A stretch of DNA of 64,000 nucleotides, from assembly GCF_000253295.1 (NCBI RefSeq), contig NC_015717.1, positions 1,116,001 to 1,180,000 on the forward strand, given 5' to 3'. The notes beneath the pieces were generated by a model. That model was not told where the DNA came from. It searched no databases and was given only the letters and a program-made list of their open reading frames with translations. This DNA comes from Hyphomicrobium sp. MC1 (GTDB lineage: Bacteria > Pseudomonadota > Alphaproteobacteria > Rhizobiales > Hyphomicrobiaceae). A program made the position numbers and the translations under genes. Numbering within the stretch: position 1 is the stretch's first letter; the number at the start of each line of letters is the position of its first letter. Positions 43,882-50,781 of this stretch are shown piece after piece.

Positions 43882-44532
43882 TCAGCGCAGCTTGCGCCTG
43901 TATTCGACCACCACGCCAAGCAGATCGGCAGGATGCGAAGAATTGACTGTCAGCGTCTTATAGTCGGCGTTGGGCGTCTGAAGGTCATATGCGGTGGCGC
44001 CAGAACTGTCGGCGCCCCGAGGCACATAAGTTCTTAGGACAAGCGCCTTTCCGGGGAAGCTTACTACGACAGCGTCGTTTTCGTTTGGACCGATTGACGG
44101 GTCAACAATGCAAATATCTCCCTCTTGATATAGAGGTTTCATAGAGTTGTCGCCAATAGATACCGCAAAGCATTCCTTTAAAGACTCTGGTACAGCAAGC
44201 ATATCCACCGCATACGCGCGCAAACTACTTTGGAGATCGAGCGCGGCCCCCGTTTTTAAAATGGTTTTTTCTATGCGTAACAGAGGAATTTTATGCGACT
44301 CCGAAGTAACAGTGTCAATGATCTTTGCAGCTTGAGCAAATGGATCTAGAAGTCCGACATCAATTTTCAAAATCTTCGCAACTGCAACAGCGCGCGCTCT
44401 TTTCGGGCCGTTCTTGCCGTTGATCCACGCGCTGACTGCCTGACGCGACACCTTCAGCCTACGTGCCAAATCCTCGTGGCTCATCTTCTGAGCGTCGAGG
44501 GCGTCGCTGATGATCTTTGCGATGGAAACCAT
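43882..44532 (-). CDS. CI-like repressor (HTH plus S24 fold)
   Basis: 216 residues from ATG 44532 (GTG 44565 is an alternative). N-terminal HTH_XRE (MSHEDLARRLKVSRQAVSAWINGKNGP) and a C-terminal S24 domain with Ser130 in IGDNSMKPLYQEGD. The strand that should carry the catalytic Lys reads GKALVLRTY (Leu166-Arg167), and no Ala-Gly or Cys-Gly site is seen in the hinge, so RecA-driven self-cleavage looks unlikely. It should bind the 17-bp operators on each side. Confidence 0.85.
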   Translation of the reverse strand: MVSIAKIISDALDAQKMSHEDLARRLKVSRQAVSAWINGKNGPKRARAVAVAKILKIDVGLLDPFAQAAKIIDTVTSESHKIPLLRIEKTILKTGAALDLQSSLRAYAVDMLAVPESLKECFAVSIGDNSMKPLYQEGDICIVDPSIGPNENDAVVVSFPGKALVLRTYVPRGADSSGATAYDLQTPNADYKTLTVNSSHPADLLGVVVEYRRKLR

Positions 44533-44567
44533 ACTCCGCGAATAAAGTTCACGGGGCAAGTGCACAA

Positions 44568-44640
44568 CGCAAGATAATATTGCTCAGTCGTGGACAAGCC
44601 GCAAGAAATTCTTGCGGGCAAGAAAATTTCGTGGCATATC
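44568..44640 (+). promoter_or_regulatory. rightward promoter region with three operator-like sites (OR-like)
   Basis: Sites: CGCAAGATAATATTGCT (44568-44584, imperfect), CGCAAGAAATTCTTGCG (44600-44616, perfect) and GGCAAGAAAATTTCGTG (44617-44633, half-matching, abutting). The rightward promoter is TTGCGG (44612-44617), 17-bp spacer, CATATC (44635-44640). A leftward one for cI is possible: TTGCGG from 44604 and TATTAT from 44579, 19-bp spacer. The layout mirrors lambda OR. Confidence 0.65.
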
Positions 44641-44648
44641 GGTTTGCC

Positions 44649-44879
44649 ATGAACGCAATCGCATCAGCAATTTCGAAGGCAGGCGGCTCGACGAAACTCG
44701 CGCGGGCCCTCGGCATCACGCGCCAGGCCGTAGAGCAATGGAAGGGACGCGTCGTCCCCCCTGAACACGTTCTCGCAATTGAGAAGCTGACCGGCATCAC
44801 TCGATACGAGCTTCGCCCTGACATTTACGGACCGCCCCCCACAAACCCTAAGCATCGACCTTCGGAGCGGGCGGCATGA
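44649..44879 (+). CDS. Cro/YdaS-type helix-turn-helix protein
   Basis: 76 residues, MNAIASAISKAGGSTKLARALGITRQAVEQWKGR..VPPEHVLAIEKLTGITRYELRP, the YdaS/Cro pattern. It starts within a few bases of the predicted transcript start, so it may be read from a nearly leaderless mRNA. It should oppose the CI repressor at the shared operators. Confidence 0.85.
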   Translation: MNAIASAISKAGGSTKLARALGITRQAVEQWKGRVVPPEHVLAIEKLTGITRYELRPDIYGPPPTNPKHRPSERAA

Positions 44880-44888
44880 CCGAGACAG

Positions 44889-45167
44889 CTAAGCGAGAGG
44901 GTCCTTACGAATGGTGTTCTCGACTTCATCGAGAACTAGATGAATCCATCCGGCAACTGGATCGGCAAATTGCGGCTCAACAGGAGCCTCGTCAGCGTTT
45001 TTCCGGATTAGCTCGTGCCGCTTCGAGATTTCTGCCCGGCTCATCCCTGTTCGTTCGTAAACCAGCGCCGTCAGATCCCGGATGAGAATGTCGTGCGCGG
45101 TAAGTTTTGCGAGCACCTGCTGCATCGCGTCGTTGAGTGCGTGAATTGCTGTTTGTTCCGGCGTCAT
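44889..45167 (-). CDS. prophage hypothetical protein, reverse strand
   Basis: 92 residues from ATG 45167 with GGAGGGACCT upstream: MTPEQTAIHALNDAMQQVLA, HDILIRDLTALVYERTGMSR, helical. It is opposite to cro and rep. A + strand frame at 44876-45085 overlaps it; I favour this one on ribosome site and composition. Confidence 0.55.
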   Translation of the reverse strand: MTPEQTAIHALNDAMQQVLAKLTAHDILIRDLTALVYERTGMSRAEISKRHELIRKNADEAPVEPQFADPVAGWIHLVLDEVENTIRKDPLA

Positions 45168-45547
45168 AGGTCCCTCCAGTTGAGGGCCTGACCTTACACG
45201 AGTTTCTAGTTCAGTTCGCGTTGCGTGAGTTGGCTGGCGGTTACCGCCGGGACGATGCGTTGTGCCTAAGGCTAGCCGCTGGAAACTGGCGGTAGGGTCA
45301 CCCGCTCCTTGGAGCCTAAGGGCATGCGTTCGACGTCGTCCCTGCCGTAAGCGTTTTGCCGGTGATCTCATACCTCAGGGGGCCGCCGTGGGTCCTACTA
45401 ACGCAGAGAGACGTGATCGGGGAGATCATCGGTTCCCTTTCGGGGGAGTGACTCATTGGCCCGCAAATCACGTCGCCACGGCACAAAAACTGAGAGCCTC
45501 AAACCGGCAGGCTGAGGCTCTCAAACTCACATGGGGGTTTTACTTAG
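45168..45547. other. 380-bp gap before the initiator gene
   Basis: No supported gene. It probably carries promoters for the reverse gene and the initiator. A perfect 11-bp hairpin TGAGAGCCTCA / TGAGGCTCTCA (45491-45501 with 45513-45523) lies 24 bp upstream of the initiator start, without an immediate T run. Confidence 0.5.
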
Positions 45548-46333
45548 ATGACAGAACAGACGCTACACGAAGATGCTGTCAACGGCAACACAGTCAGTGA
45601 TTTGCATGTCAAGATAAAGGCAATTCTCAACAGCGATCTTTCCGACGGTGGAAAATTTGCGGCCATCGCAGAAGCGATCGGAGCGCGCGGCGCGGAAGAG
45701 ATCGCAGCCGTCGTCAAGAAGCCGGTGCGCACCGTTGAACGTCACTACGCAGAACTGCGTAAATATCGCCAACTACGCAAATCTGCGGGTACGCAAAACT
45801 GCGGTACGCACGACTGCGTAGTCCCGCAAATCTGCGTAGAAAAACCCGCAAATCTGCGTACTGAAACCACGCAAAATTGCGTACCGGACTCTCACGCGCA
45901 CACGGATATAACTACACGCGCCACTAAGGAACTTCCTTCGGAAGTAGTTATTCTAGAAAATATTACCCCCCTACTTCGTAGGCCCCCATCATCGAAAACC
46001 AAGCCTGCAAACGTCGGATCACGAGGATCTCGTTTGCCGAACGATTGGGAGTTGCCGGAGGACTGGCGGCAATGGACCCTCGTCAACTGCCCGTGCTCGA
46101 CGCCTGAGACGGTCCAGCGCGAAGCCCTGATCTTCGCAAACTACTGGCAATCGCTGGCCGGCCAGAAGGCCACGAAGGTCGATTGGCGGAAGACCTGGCA
46201 GAACTGGACGCTGAAAACCTTCGCAACCGCTCCGATCCGTCCGCAACGCGCTCAGGTCGTCAATGCCAGGGTCGCCGCCGGCCAAGCGGAATTGGCGCGT
46301 CTCAACGCGAGGATCGCGGAGATGAGCGCATGA
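45548..46333 (+). CDS. phage replication initiator, DnaT-like C-terminal domain
   Basis: 261 residues. N-terminal helical/HTH part (AAIAEAIGARGAEEIAAVVKK, TVERHYAELRKYRQ), a middle coded by the iterons (TQNCGTHDC style), and a C-terminal DnaT-like domain (LPNDWELPEDWRQWT, FANYWQSLAGQKATKVDWRKTWQNW). It likely binds the internal iterons and recruits the helicase, as lambda O does. Overlaps the next gene (ATGA). Confidence 0.75.
   Translation: MTEQTLHEDAVNGNTVSDLHVKIKAILNSDLSDGGKFAAIAEAIGARGAEEIAAVVKKPVRTVERHYAELRKYRQLRKSAGTQNCGTHDCVVPQICVEKPANLRTETTQNCVPDSHAHTDITTRATKELPSEVVILENITPLLRRPPSSKTKPANVGSRGSRLPNDWELPEDWRQWTLVNCPCSTPETVQREALIFANYWQSLAGQKATKVDWRKTWQNWTLKTFATAPIRPQRAQVVNARVAAGQAELARLNARIAEMSA
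45746..45883 (+). repeat. seven iterons inside the initiator gene: probable origin of replication
   Basis: 16-bp units near TACGCANNNCTGCGTA at 45746, 45774, 45790, 45805, 45823, 45845 and 45868. The first is a perfect 7+2+7 palindrome (TACGCAGAACTGCGTA); others differ at the centre or one flank. Spacing is 15-28 bp. An array within the initiator gene is the lambda ori arrangement; the AT-richer stretch that follows (about 45900-45965) could be the unwinding region. Confidence 0.75.
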
Positions 46334-46812
46334 GCCAAGTCGTCTTCACGAAGGTCGTAAAACGGCTTCTCAACGTCTTCGGACCGCCAAGCGTTCCCGA
46401 CCCGGACGCCCTGTACGAAGAATTCGGAAAGGCGCTGAAGGGCTTCTCGGAATCGATCCTCGACGAAGCGATTGACCGCGTGATGCGCGAGCACGTCTAC
46501 GCCTCCTGGCCATCGCTTGGTGAGTGCGTGAAGCACTGCCGGAACGTCGCCTACGAGCGCTCGCCGCGGTCGGCGCCAGAGCACCAGAAACTTTCCGAAG
46601 ACCTCGACAAGCCTTCCGTGGACGAGGCAACGGCGAAGCAGTTGATGGCGTCGTTCAATTCATCGCTTCTCGTCGGAAACAGCTTCGATGCCATCGTTGA
46701 TCGCTGCCCGATTGGTGGGACGGTTGATGTCTCGGCGCCTTGGGGAATGGAAGTCACGGACAAGGATGGAAAGATTGTTCCGATCCGTAAACGCAAAGGG
46801 GAAGCAGCATGA
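46330..46812 (+). CDS. lambda P-like replication partner (candidate)
   Basis: 160 residues from ATG 46330. FGKALKGFSESILDEAIDRVMREHVYASWPSLGECVKHCR resembles the N-terminal part of lambda P-type helicase-loader proteins (the WPS-G-E-CR pattern). It follows the initiator with ATGA overlap, as P follows O. The helicase-loading role is inferred from context. Confidence 0.55.
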   Translation: MSQVVFTKVVKRLLNVFGPPSVPDPDALYEEFGKALKGFSESILDEAIDRVMREHVYASWPSLGECVKHCRNVAYERSPRSAPEHQKLSEDLDKPSVDEATAKQLMASFNSSLLVGNSFDAIVDRCPIGGTVDVSAPWGMEVTDKDGKIVPIRKRKGEAA

Positions 46813-47021
46813 CGAAAGATCAGGCAATGCAGGTCATCACCGAAAAGATGACGTCGAAGGGCATTTCACAATCGTGCTGGGCATTAGAAAGTTCGCCAGC
46901 GCGCCTTGTTTATTTGGCGCCAGACCCGCGCGGCGGAAAGAAAATCGCAGAACTTCCTCTGAAGCGCTCGCTTGAAAAGCGCACAATTGAGCAGCGGATC
47001 GATGATCAGGTGACGCCATGA
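46809..47021 (+). CDS. prophage hypothetical protein
   Basis: 70 residues, MTKDQAMQVITEKMTSKGIS and a basic end. ATGA overlaps on both sides. No family recognised. Confidence 0.6.
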   Translation: MTKDQAMQVITEKMTSKGISQSCWALESSPARLVYLAPDPRGGKKIAELPLKRSLEKRTIEQRIDDQVTP

Positions 47022-47272
47022 CTCAGATCGTCGCTTACGCAAGAGAGCTTGCAGATAATCTCCGCGAGCTGGCGAGCGTCCAGGAACGGGTGAAAGATCT
47101 CATCGGATCTGCCAAAGACGCGGGCATTAACGTCCGTGCACTTCGTAAGGTGGCTCGCGAAATGGTTATGGAATCCGACAAGCGCGAAAAGCTCTACGAA
47201 GACGAGGAACAGCTTTGTCTTTTCAGAACTGAGGTCGGGTTGACGACGAGATACGCGGAGGCTGCGGAGTAA
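47018..47272 (+). CDS. GapR-like (DUF2312) DNA-binding protein
   Basis: 84 residues: ELASVQERVKDLIGSAKDAGINVRALRKVAREM resembles the coiled-coil DNA-binding region of GapR/DUF2312. GapR binds overtwisted DNA ahead of replication, so a place in the replication block fits. The C-terminal part is shorter and more acidic than usual. Confidence 0.6.
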   Translation: MTQIVAYARELADNLRELASVQERVKDLIGSAKDAGINVRALRKVAREMVMESDKREKLYEDEEQLCLFRTEVGLTTRYAEAAE

Positions 47273-47514
47273 TGGCAATCACCGCACATCAAGCCTCAAA
47301 CATCCGTATTCTCTGCATCATGGCTTCGATACGTTTGCGATCGCTGCCGAGTTCAATCTCAGCGAGGCGGACGTTTACGGTTACGTGGCAGCTTGGATTG
47401 AGAGGAAGGCAAACAGATGCCGGGACATAAGATCAAGCTTCGCGGCTTTAGACTCAAAGACGGAAAACTTGAACGCATACCAGGCTACGGCCTCGATAGC
47501 TCAGCCCGCATAAG
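47272..47514 (+). pseudogene. small phage gene with an apparent frameshift
   Basis: ATG 47272 overlaps the previous stop (TAATG) and begins MAITAHQASNIRILC. From about 47319 the protein-like reading moves to another frame: HGFDTFAIAAEFNLSEADVY then GYVAAWIERKANR. Frame A past that point is Arg/Ser-rich shadow and stops at 47430. One base gained or lost near 47310-47320, by mutation or sequencing error, would explain this. Confidence 0.4.
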
Positions 47515-47560
47515 GCAGAAGAAATCTAAGCGTACGCGTCCAGTGAAAAGGAAACCATGA
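47417..47560 (+). CDS. 47-residue basic prophage protein
   Basis: MPGHKIKLRGFRLKDGKLER, then a Lys/Arg-rich end. ATG 47417; its TGA overlaps the next start (ATGATGG). Strongly basic, so nucleic-acid binding is possible. Confidence 0.55.
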   Translation: MPGHKIKLRGFRLKDGKLERIPGYGLDSSARIRQKKSKRTRPVKRKP

Positions 47561-48063
47561 TGGAAGACGCAGCGCTCAGCCCGACACGGGAACAAATCCG
47601 ACGCGACACATACGAGCCGCCGCGTGTGGACCAGAATACGAACCGGCGCGCATGGCGCAAGATCTCGGTCTTCGAAAACCTCTACAGCCGAGGTGAGATC
47701 GATTGGTGCCATCTGAAGGCGGCAGAGAAGCTCGAAAAGACCTGGCATGGCGCTCAGGGCGCCGACGTTCGCATGGGAACGGATGAGGGCGGTGGACATC
47801 CCGACTGCGAATATCCTCGCACCTACTATGCCCAGAAGCTCGCACAGGCCCAGCAGATGCTTCGCCCAAGGGAATGGCTGGCCTTGGTAGACATCATCAT
47901 GGGGGCGTCATTGGAAGACGTCGGCAGGAAGTGGCGCTCTGTAGGGACTGCGAAGATCGCCCGGGCCCAGGGTCTTGTCCTGGTCTATGAAGGGCTCGAC
48001 GTGCTGGCGGAGTTCTGGGGGCTCACCAATGAAAAAGGGCGAGCCCGGAGACCCGCCCTCTGA
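47557..48063 (+). CDS. DUF6456-like phage regulator candidate
   Basis: 168 residues (ATG 47557 or 47560). LKAAEKLEKTWHGAQGADV, LRPREWLALVDIIMGASLED, and a C-terminal helix ending in YEGLDVLAEFWG resemble DUF6456 (HTH-containing) proteins. Being last before the late block, it could be a late-gene regulator; this is inference. Confidence 0.5.
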   Translation: MMEDAALSPTREQIRRDTYEPPRVDQNTNRRAWRKISVFENLYSRGEIDWCHLKAAEKLEKTWHGAQGADVRMGTDEGGGHPDCEYPRTYYAQKLAQAQQMLRPREWLALVDIIMGASLEDVGRKWRSVGTAKIARAQGLVLVYEGLDVLAEFWGLTNEKGRARRPAL

Positions 48064-48450
48064 TTTGCCTAAGCCCTGAGAGCTATCCTCAGTTGCTTGC
48101 CGACCTTGGTCAGTTGCAAGTGTGGTTCGATCTCTTGCCGCAACCGGCTCGCCGCTCCTTCGTCTATGCCCAGCAACTGAGACAGTTCCCGGTGTGAGTT
48201 GACAGAACCGCCGTTTGCTTCGATTGAATGGAAAAGGCGACAAGAGGAGTCGTGATCCTCAAGTCGCCTGGTGAGCCGTTGTTACGGGCCCATGCGTCAG
48301 TTCCTGGCGTATCCCGATCCCTGGACAGGACAAAGGAGGAAGCAAAGAAGATGACGCAGAAAAAATAACCCTGCTCTAGCGAGCATAGGGGAACGGGTGC
48401 CAAAAGGCTGCCCGTTCCCATCTTTCTACTACAAACCGGAGGACTCAGCC
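48064..48450. other. 387-bp gap, no firmly supported gene
   Basis: Two weak frames compete: a + strand 46-codon frame (48228-48368, MEKATRGVVILKSPGEPLLR start, no ribosome site) and a minus-strand frame from about 48270 to 48070 reading SIEANGGSVNSHRELSQLLG like a helix-turn-helix but with no start codon. A terminator ends the gap. Confidence 0.45.
48389..48426 (+). terminator. terminator-like hairpin
   Basis: Stem GGGAACGGG / CCCGTTCCC (48389-48397 with 48411-48419), loop with AAAAGG, then ATCTTTCT, T-rich but interrupted. Confidence 0.55.
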
Positions 48451-48600
48451 ATGGGCACAGAGTCAATTTCAACAGCCAATTATGCTGCTGTCATCGCGGA
48501 CCTGCGCGCGAAGCGGGATGAACTTGACCGCACAATCAATATGCTAGAGGCAATGGCTCAAGTTTCTTCACCTGCCGCGCCAGCGTGGAATCTCCTATGA
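48451..48600 (+). CDS. 49-residue coiled-coil phage protein
   Basis: ATG 48451 with GGAGGAC upstream: YAAVIADLRAKRDELDRTIN then MLEAMAQVSS, a short coiled coil. Unknown function. Confidence 0.6.
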   Translation: MGTESISTANYAAVIADLRAKRDELDRTINMLEAMAQVSSPAAPAWNLL

Positions 48601-49065
48601 TTCCAATCTACTCCATCCGTTGGGTTTGTCAAATGGATAATTGCCAATTTTCGCGGCTCAACTCAGTGACAGAAAAGACTCTGCCTAAATTTGCCTGAAC
48701 ATTCCTTTGCTTGCTGCCTATTGACGTTCGGGCCCAAATCACCGAGACGTTGTGCTATGTTGTGCGTCTTGCGCGAAGAGATCGCTTTGCGACGCACGCT
48801 TTCCTGACAATCTGAATCCCCGCTCCGCTCGCGTGATCCTTCACGGGATAGCAACGACACGCGCTCTTGCACCCGAACACGCCCTGTTGGCGAGCGGAGC
48901 GGGGCTCCCCAAACCTGTAGCCGCGTCGCGCCGGGCTGCTTCCCTCGCTTAAGCGCGATGTTTTGCCGTGTCTGTCCTCCACTGCCGCGAGGTCGATGCG
49001 GAAGGCGCAGGTCCCTCATTCGTAACCAGTCCGAAACTTCACCCTTCCCCCAGGGAGATCGACGC
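48601..49065. other. 465-bp noncoding region with a long inverted repeat
   Basis: Contains a 15-bp perfect inverted repeat CCCCGCTCCGCTCGC (48818-48832) with GCGAGCGGAGCGGGG (48890-48904), separated by 57 bases that include a CGTGA/TCACG hairpin. Frames here on both strands look like shadows. It may encode a structured RNA or carry the late promoter. Confidence 0.55.
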
Positions 49066-50205
49066 ATGGAAAACCCCTCACTTTGGAAGCTGGTCACAGC
49101 CATTCCCCGCGGTCTCGCCTTTGTGATCGTGGGCCTGGGATCGTTTCTCGCAACCCAGTGGAAGCAGTACACGCCGTTCGGCCAGATGCTGTGGGTGCTC
49201 GCGCTCATCGCCATCTCGGTTGACGCCGGTATCGCCTATCAGTTCGGCTCGACGCTCTCGGTCCTGCACGCGGCAGGCTTTGCGCTTGTCGCACTGGCGT
49301 TCTGCATCCTGCCGGACGTCTCGGCTATGGAATTCCGCAAGGGCCGCAAGACTACTGGCGGATGGATCGCGCTTGCCTGCGTTCCGCTCGGCATGGTCGC
49401 CTTCCTGACGCATCTGGGCTACTCGGCATCGATCCGCGTCGGTGACTTCCAGCAGTCAGACGTTCACAACGCCAAATACGAAGACACCCGCGATGCTGTG
49501 AAGGACGCGGAAGGCCGGATCAAGCAGTTCAGCGACCGCATTTCAGAACTCAAAGCGGCTAACCCGTGGATCACCACGGTATCGGCTGATGGTCTTAAAG
49601 CTCAGGAGCCTGCTCTTGAGGAAGCCATTGCGCAGGAATCGCGTCGCGGCGGCTGCGGTCCTAAGTGCCTTGCTCTAAAGCAGAAACTTGCTGACGTCAT
49701 GGAACAGGCCGGTAAGGCTGAAGAACTCGCCTCACATGAAGCCATGCTGGTTGCTGCCCAGCGTGGCCTCGATAAGGCCCGTGCCTCGGCCCATGACGCA
49801 ACCTATGTCTCATCGACGGCAGTCAACCACACCGACACCCTGTTCAAAGCCATCAGCTTCGTTCGTGGCCAGTTCACTGAGAACGTGACCATGACGGACC
49901 GTGACGTCACGAACACCGGCATCATGGGCGCATCCTCGATTGCGTTCCTCTTGCTGGCGCCGCTCTTCTACCTCGCAGCTGGCCTTAACCGGCGTCCTGG
50001 TGTCCTTGATGCCTGGATCCATGGAAAGGAAGAGCCGCAAGACATTTGGCAGCTCCAAGTCAAGCGGAATGAAGCTGCGACGGCTGGCGGCGTTCTTCGA
50101 GAGGAATACACGATCAACGATCATCGCGGCGTGAACGAGCTTGCGAGCCGCCTCACGACCAATCGTGATCGAGCTCTCGCAATCCTCAACGGGGGTGCTG
50201 CATGA
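49066..50205 (+). CDS. large prophage membrane protein with coiled coil
   Basis: 379 residues from ATG 49066 (AGGGAGA upstream). Three to four membrane helices (about 15-110), a soluble coiled-coil part (EDTRDAVKDAEGRIKQFSDR, two Cys in GGCGPKC), one more helix (SIAFLLLAPLFYLAAGL) and a cytoplasmic tail. I recognise no family with confidence. It precedes the structural genes and could be a virion-ejection or host-membrane protein. Confidence 0.65.
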   Translation: MENPSLWKLVTAIPRGLAFVIVGLGSFLATQWKQYTPFGQMLWVLALIAISVDAGIAYQFGSTLSVLHAAGFALVALAFCILPDVSAMEFRKGRKTTGGWIALACVPLGMVAFLTHLGYSASIRVGDFQQSDVHNAKYEDTRDAVKDAEGRIKQFSDRISELKAANPWITTVSADGLKAQEPALEEAIAQESRRGGCGPKCLALKQKLADVMEQAGKAEELASHEAMLVAAQRGLDKARASAHDATYVSSTAVNHTDTLFKAISFVRGQFTENVTMTDRDVTNTGIMGASSIAFLLLAPLFYLAAGLNRRPGVLDAWIHGKEEPQDIWQLQVKRNEAATAGGVLREEYTINDHRGVNELASRLTTNRDRALAILNGGAA

Positions 50206-50369
50206 ACCTCAACCAGATCGACATCCGACAACTGACGCAGTTCGCGGGCAAGGTTCTTATCGGAATCGGACTGGCAATGTTCTTCTTCAATCTCAACATC
50301 GGGTTGGAGATGTTCCGCCATTCCGGTCTTGAGATCGCCGTCGCCGGCTTTCTTTTGAAAGCGATCTGA
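50202..50369 (+). CDS. 55-residue membrane peptide
   Basis: MNLNQIDIRQLTQFAGKVLI then a hydrophobic stretch; the start overlaps the upstream stop (ATGA). Probably cotranslated with the membrane protein. Confidence 0.6.
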   Translation: MNLNQIDIRQLTQFAGKVLIGIGLAMFFFNLNIGLEMFRHSGLEIAVAGFLLKAI

Positions 50370-50370
50370 C

Positions 50371-50781
50371 TTGGCTACTCTCCAGCTTTCGACCGCGGTC
50401 AGAAACGCTCGTCTCGACAGCATAGAAGCGACAATCGGCACGAGCCCGGTTCTGAAGATCCTGACCGGCTCGGCGCCGGCCAACTGCGCAGCGGCTGAAA
50501 CCGGGACGGTCCTCGCGACGCTTGCTTTGCCATCGGATTGGATGGCGGCGGCATCGGCAGGTAGCAAGGCCAAATCCGGGACTTGGCAGGATCTCTCTGC
50601 CGATGCCACCGGAACGGCTGGGTATTTCAGGGTCTATGACAATTCCGGAGCGGTTTGCGGCATCCAGGGCGATGTGACGGCGACGGGCGGCGGTGGGGCC
50701 ATGACGGTCGACAATACGTCATTCGCAGTGGGTCAGAGCTTCACGGTGACGGCGTTTTCTCTGACGGATGGCAATGCCTAA
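50371..50781 (+). CDS. phage structural hypothetical protein
   Basis: 136 residues from a TTG start one base after the upstream stop; Ala/Thr/Gly-rich beta-type sequence (LQLSTAVRNARLDSIEATIG, DWMAAASAGSKAK, MTVDNTSFAVGQSFTVTAF). It resembles small phage virion proteins. It overlaps the tailspike start (TAATG). Confidence 0.65.
   Translation: MATLQLSTAVRNARLDSIEATIGTSPVLKILTGSAPANCAAAETGTVLATLALPSDWMAAASAGSKAKSGTWQDLSADATGTAGYFRVYDNSGAVCGIQGDVTATGGGGAMTVDNTSFAVGQSFTVTAFSLTDGNA

Noticed and set aside
44876..45085. 69-residue + strand frame overlapping the cro stop (ATGA)
   Set aside because: Coupling is suggestive, but the opposite frame has a strong ribosome site and better composition; left as an alternative.
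48721..48760. TTGACG and TATGTT as a late promoter
   Set aside because: Spacing of about 28 bp is too long for sigma70.
48752..48952. Frames on both strands in the 48.7-49.0 kb region
   Set aside because: No ribosome site, shadow-like composition, and both strands equally open; treated as noncoding.
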